The position numbers and the translations under genes were made by a program. This document shows, piece by piece, positions 5,189-6,468 of a stretch of DNA of 6,468 bases. Position 1 is the first letter of the stretch. The number at the start of each line of letters is the position of its first letter. The notes below the pieces were generated by a model, which did no database searches, had not been told where the DNA came from, and worked only from the letters and a program-made list of their open reading frames with translations. The DNA comes from Bathymodiolus brooksi thiotrophic gill symbiont (GTDB lineage Bacteria > Pseudomonadota > Gammaproteobacteria > PS1 > Pseudothioglobaceae): assembly GCF_903642095.1 (NCBI RefSeq), contig NZ_CAHJWD020000154.1, forward strand, positions 1-6,468, read 5' to 3'.

Positions 5189-6468
5189 TTTCCCTGGTTC
5201 ATTGTATTTTGGTCATAATTCCTATTGAAATTATTATTGGTACTATTACCCCAATTTCTATTGAATTTACCATTATTTCTGGTTTGTCGATTTTGATAAT
5301 GTTGATAGTTATTTGAGCTTTGTGGGTTATTTCTTTTAACCTCCCCAATATAACCTGTATTGCCCAGTCTATTTTGGACCATATCTCTAATTTCCTTAGT
5401 GAAAGAACTCATTTCCTTCTTTAACTCCTGAAAATTATCTTTAAGGTGTTTGATATTGTCTTCTGAATTATTTATTTTGACAGGGTTTAGATCAGGGGCT
5501 TGTTCTCCCACTTTCCTAATCATTCTCCCTTTTTGTCTATCAGCGAGTTTCAAAGTCTCAAGTCTGACTGCCAAAGTTTCAGCTTCATTGATGTTTTTAG
5601 GGTTAACTTCTCTTAGACGAAGTCTTATATCCCCATCTGGTATAGCATCAATGAAATGTTCTAATGAAAGAACACTAATTAGGGTAGAATGAGCAATAGG
5701 ATATGCCAGCCTTGTTAGTTTCTTAATACTTTGCGCTAATTCAGGCAAAGTCTCATCTTTCCCTCTTATTCTAGTTTGTAGTTTTGCTCTATATAATTCA
5801 GACCTTTCTGCCGAACCATATCTATTGTTTAATACCTTAACTAAACTATCATAATCCCTTCTTTGACCCCTGTCTAGTTCATTAAGTAGAGCTCTTGCTC
5901 CCCCTTTTAAACTACCTGCCAAATACAAGGACTTTGTAATATAGTCCCAGTTATTAATTTCTGCTAAAATTTCAAATTGAGCTAAATACTCATTTAAGTC
6001 ATCATCCCCATCATATAATTGAGGCTTCATACTAATATTTCTATTATTTTTGCAATTAACCACTGGTGGTGAATCTCTTGGTACCAGATGTCTATCCAAG
6101 TCTATAGAATTATGATTAACATTTTCAGTACTTTTTGTGTTTGTATTGAAATGTGTTTGTTCAAGTAATGTATTTGACTTGAATTTATTGTCTATTTCTT
6201 GAGTGTGAGAAAGTTCATCAGATACTACTCTCTCTTCTTCCTTTGATCTTTTTAAAGCATCAGATGCCTCTTTAATTGTAACTTTATTCTGTTCAATTAT
6301 TTGATCTATTGCATTTATACGACCCTTTATATCTACTATATCTGTATTGACCTTATTGGTCAAATGCTCAAACTTTGATGCAAATTCTTGTCTGCATTGT
6401 GTGAAATCATTACATATGTCTTCCCAAGCATCTTTGAAAATTCCTTTCAATTCATTTACTTCATCAAA
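5128..6468 (-). CDS. gag: Gag polyprotein, 5' partial (start outside window)
   Basis: This is the structural protein of the virus-like particle. The frame is open to the window edge; the six codons before 6450 read FDEVNE and continue into LKGIF. The codon at 6448-6450 is TTG, not ATG, so the true start is upstream. Numbering from that TTG, residues 1-85 are Lys/Glu-rich and look coiled-coil. Residues about 143-300 (YDGDDDLNEYLAQFE onward, with W168, LAGSLKGGARALLNEL and an LxELAQSIKKLTRLAYP block) match a retrotransposon Gag/capsid domain. Residues about 328-362 form a second heptad-like helix. The tail from 374 on is rich in Asn, Gln and Arg and ends SGSGARARHLQEGPRQ. No C-x2-C-x4-H-x4-C nucleocapsid knuckle is present, so RNA binding presumably relies on the basic Asn/Arg tail. 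It ends at TAA 5128-5130 and overlaps pol. Confidence 0.93.
   Translation of the reverse strand, partial: FDEVNELKGIFKDAWEDICNDFTQCRQEFASKFEHLTNKVNTDIVDIKGRINAIDQIIEQNKVTIKEASDALKRSKEEERVVSDELSHTQEIDNKFKSNTLLEQTHFNTNTKSTENVNHNSIDLDRHLVPRDSPPVVNCKNNRNISMKPQLYDGDDDLNEYLAQFEILAEINNWDYITKSLYLAGSLKGGARALLNELDRGQRRDYDSLVKVLNNRYGSAERSELYRAKLQTRIRGKDETLPELAQSIKKLTRLAYPIAHSTLISVLSLEHFIDAIPDGDIRLRLREVNPKNINEAETLAVRLETLKLADRQKGRMIRKVGEQAPDLNPVKINNSEDNIKHLKDNFQELKKEMSSFTKEIRDMVQNRLGNTGYIGEVKRNNPQSSNNYQHYQNRQTRNNGKFNRNWGNSTNNNFNRNYDQNTMNQGNQWRSGSGARARHLQEGPRQ
5137..5179 (-). promoter_or_regulatory. Predicted H-type pseudoknot stimulating the frameshift
   Basis: Found by hand pairing in the sense RNA, starting 8 nt after the slippery site. 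Stem 1 pairs 5171-5179 (GTCGGGCTC) with 5154-5162 (GAGCCAGGC), with one G.A mismatch and one G.U pair; its upper five pairs GGCTC/GAGCC are perfect. The stem 1 loop GGGGGCCA contains GGGGCC (5164-5169), which pairs perfectly with GGCCCC downstream (5137-5142), forming stem 2 of six G-C pairs. Loop 1 is 1 nt, a single A lies between the stems, and the last loop is about 11 nt, all in the range of known frameshift pseudoknots. The segment is about 70% GC in an AT-rich element. It has not been checked with a folding program. Confidence 0.75.
5188..5194 (-). promoter_or_regulatory. Slippery heptamer GGGAAAC for -1 gag-pol frameshift
   Basis: In the sense strand the gag frame reads CAG GGA AAC CAA, so the heptamer is G GGA AAC, an X XXY YYZ site exactly in gag phase. 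Slippage by -1 puts the ribosome on CCA ATG GAG, the pol frame. The same heptamer is used for gag-pro or gag-pol shifting in FIV and SRV-1. The pol frame is open only from 5212 downwards (a TGA precedes it) and gag stops at 5128, so the shift must occur in this 85-base overlap. Confidence 0.88.

Larger units (their letters stand above)
1..6468 (-). mobile_element. Ty3/Gypsy-type LTR retrotransposon, internal region plus start of 3' LTR
   Basis: In the sense (minus) direction the window reads gag, pol (protease, RT, RNase H, integrase), a third ORF, a polypurine tract and the beginning of a probable 3' LTR. RT placed before integrase separates it from Ty1/Copia elements, and the GPY/F integrase tail places it in Ty3/Gypsy. 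No chromodomain follows the integrase. The 5' LTR, primer binding site and 5' end of gag lie beyond base 6468, and most of the 3' LTR lies beyond base 1. No frameshift or stop interrupts any of the three long frames, apart from the programmed gag/pol shift, so this copy looks young. Clade assignment within animal Metaviridae needs a tree of the RT domain. Confidence 0.97.

Noticed and set aside
208..5692. Plus-strand open frames of 61-102 codons (for example 208-408, 487-765, 2707-3015, 4443-4691, 5450-5692).
   Set aside because: They are antisense to gag, pol and the third ORF, have no domain-like content, and have hydrophobic or Ser/Phe-rich composition expected from reading the opposite strand.
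6448..6450. Apparent gag start codon at 6450.
   Set aside because: The codon is TTG and the frame continues open to the window edge, so it is not a eukaryotic start; gag is 5' partial.

Overview
The window carries most of one LTR retrotransposon of the Ty3/Gypsy group (Metaviridae), lying entirely on the minus strand, so the sequence as given is its antisense. The domain order protease - reverse transcriptase - RNase H - integrase with a GPY/F tail defines the group. AT-rich composition, splice-site-like sequence and the style of the RT and integrase blocks suggest a metazoan (probably invertebrate) genome. The host species and exact clade cannot be read from the sequence alone.

Layout in the sense direction, from high to low coordinates. 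The window edge (6468) cuts into gag, so the 5' LTR, primer binding site and gag start are missing. Gag runs to a TAA at 5128 and has a coiled-coil N-terminus, a capsid-like middle, a second coiled coil and an Asn/Arg-rich tail without a CCHC knuckle. Pol is in the -1 frame and overlaps the end of gag. The overlap holds an in-phase slippery heptamer GGGAAAC (5188-5194), followed 8 nt later by sequence that folds by hand into an H-type pseudoknot, so Pol is almost certainly made as a Gag-Pol frameshift fusion. Pol is uninterrupted from there to the TAG at 1139, with all catalytic residues present.

After a roughly 140-base AT-rich spacer, which holds a perfect 10-bp hairpin and what looks like a branch point and 3' splice site, comes a third ORF (about 995 to 87). 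It sits where retroviruses carry env. It has no signal peptide or membrane segment, and encodes instead a protein with two N-terminal zinc-finger-like motifs, a basic NLS-like patch and an acidic tail with seven aspartates. It has no usable ATG, which implies a spliced subgenomic mRNA. Its stop codon overlaps the end of a G6 polypurine tract, after which the 3' LTR appears to begin; about 89 bases of LTR, with a TATA box, are in the window.

Together: Gag forms the particle, the frameshift sets the Gag to Gag-Pol ratio, Pol matures and copies the RNA and integrates the cDNA, and the third ORF supplies an unassigned, probably nuclear or nucleic-acid-binding function. The intact frames point to a recently mobile copy. 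The most noteworthy parts are the zinc-finger third ORF with its inferred splicing and the frameshift pseudoknot.
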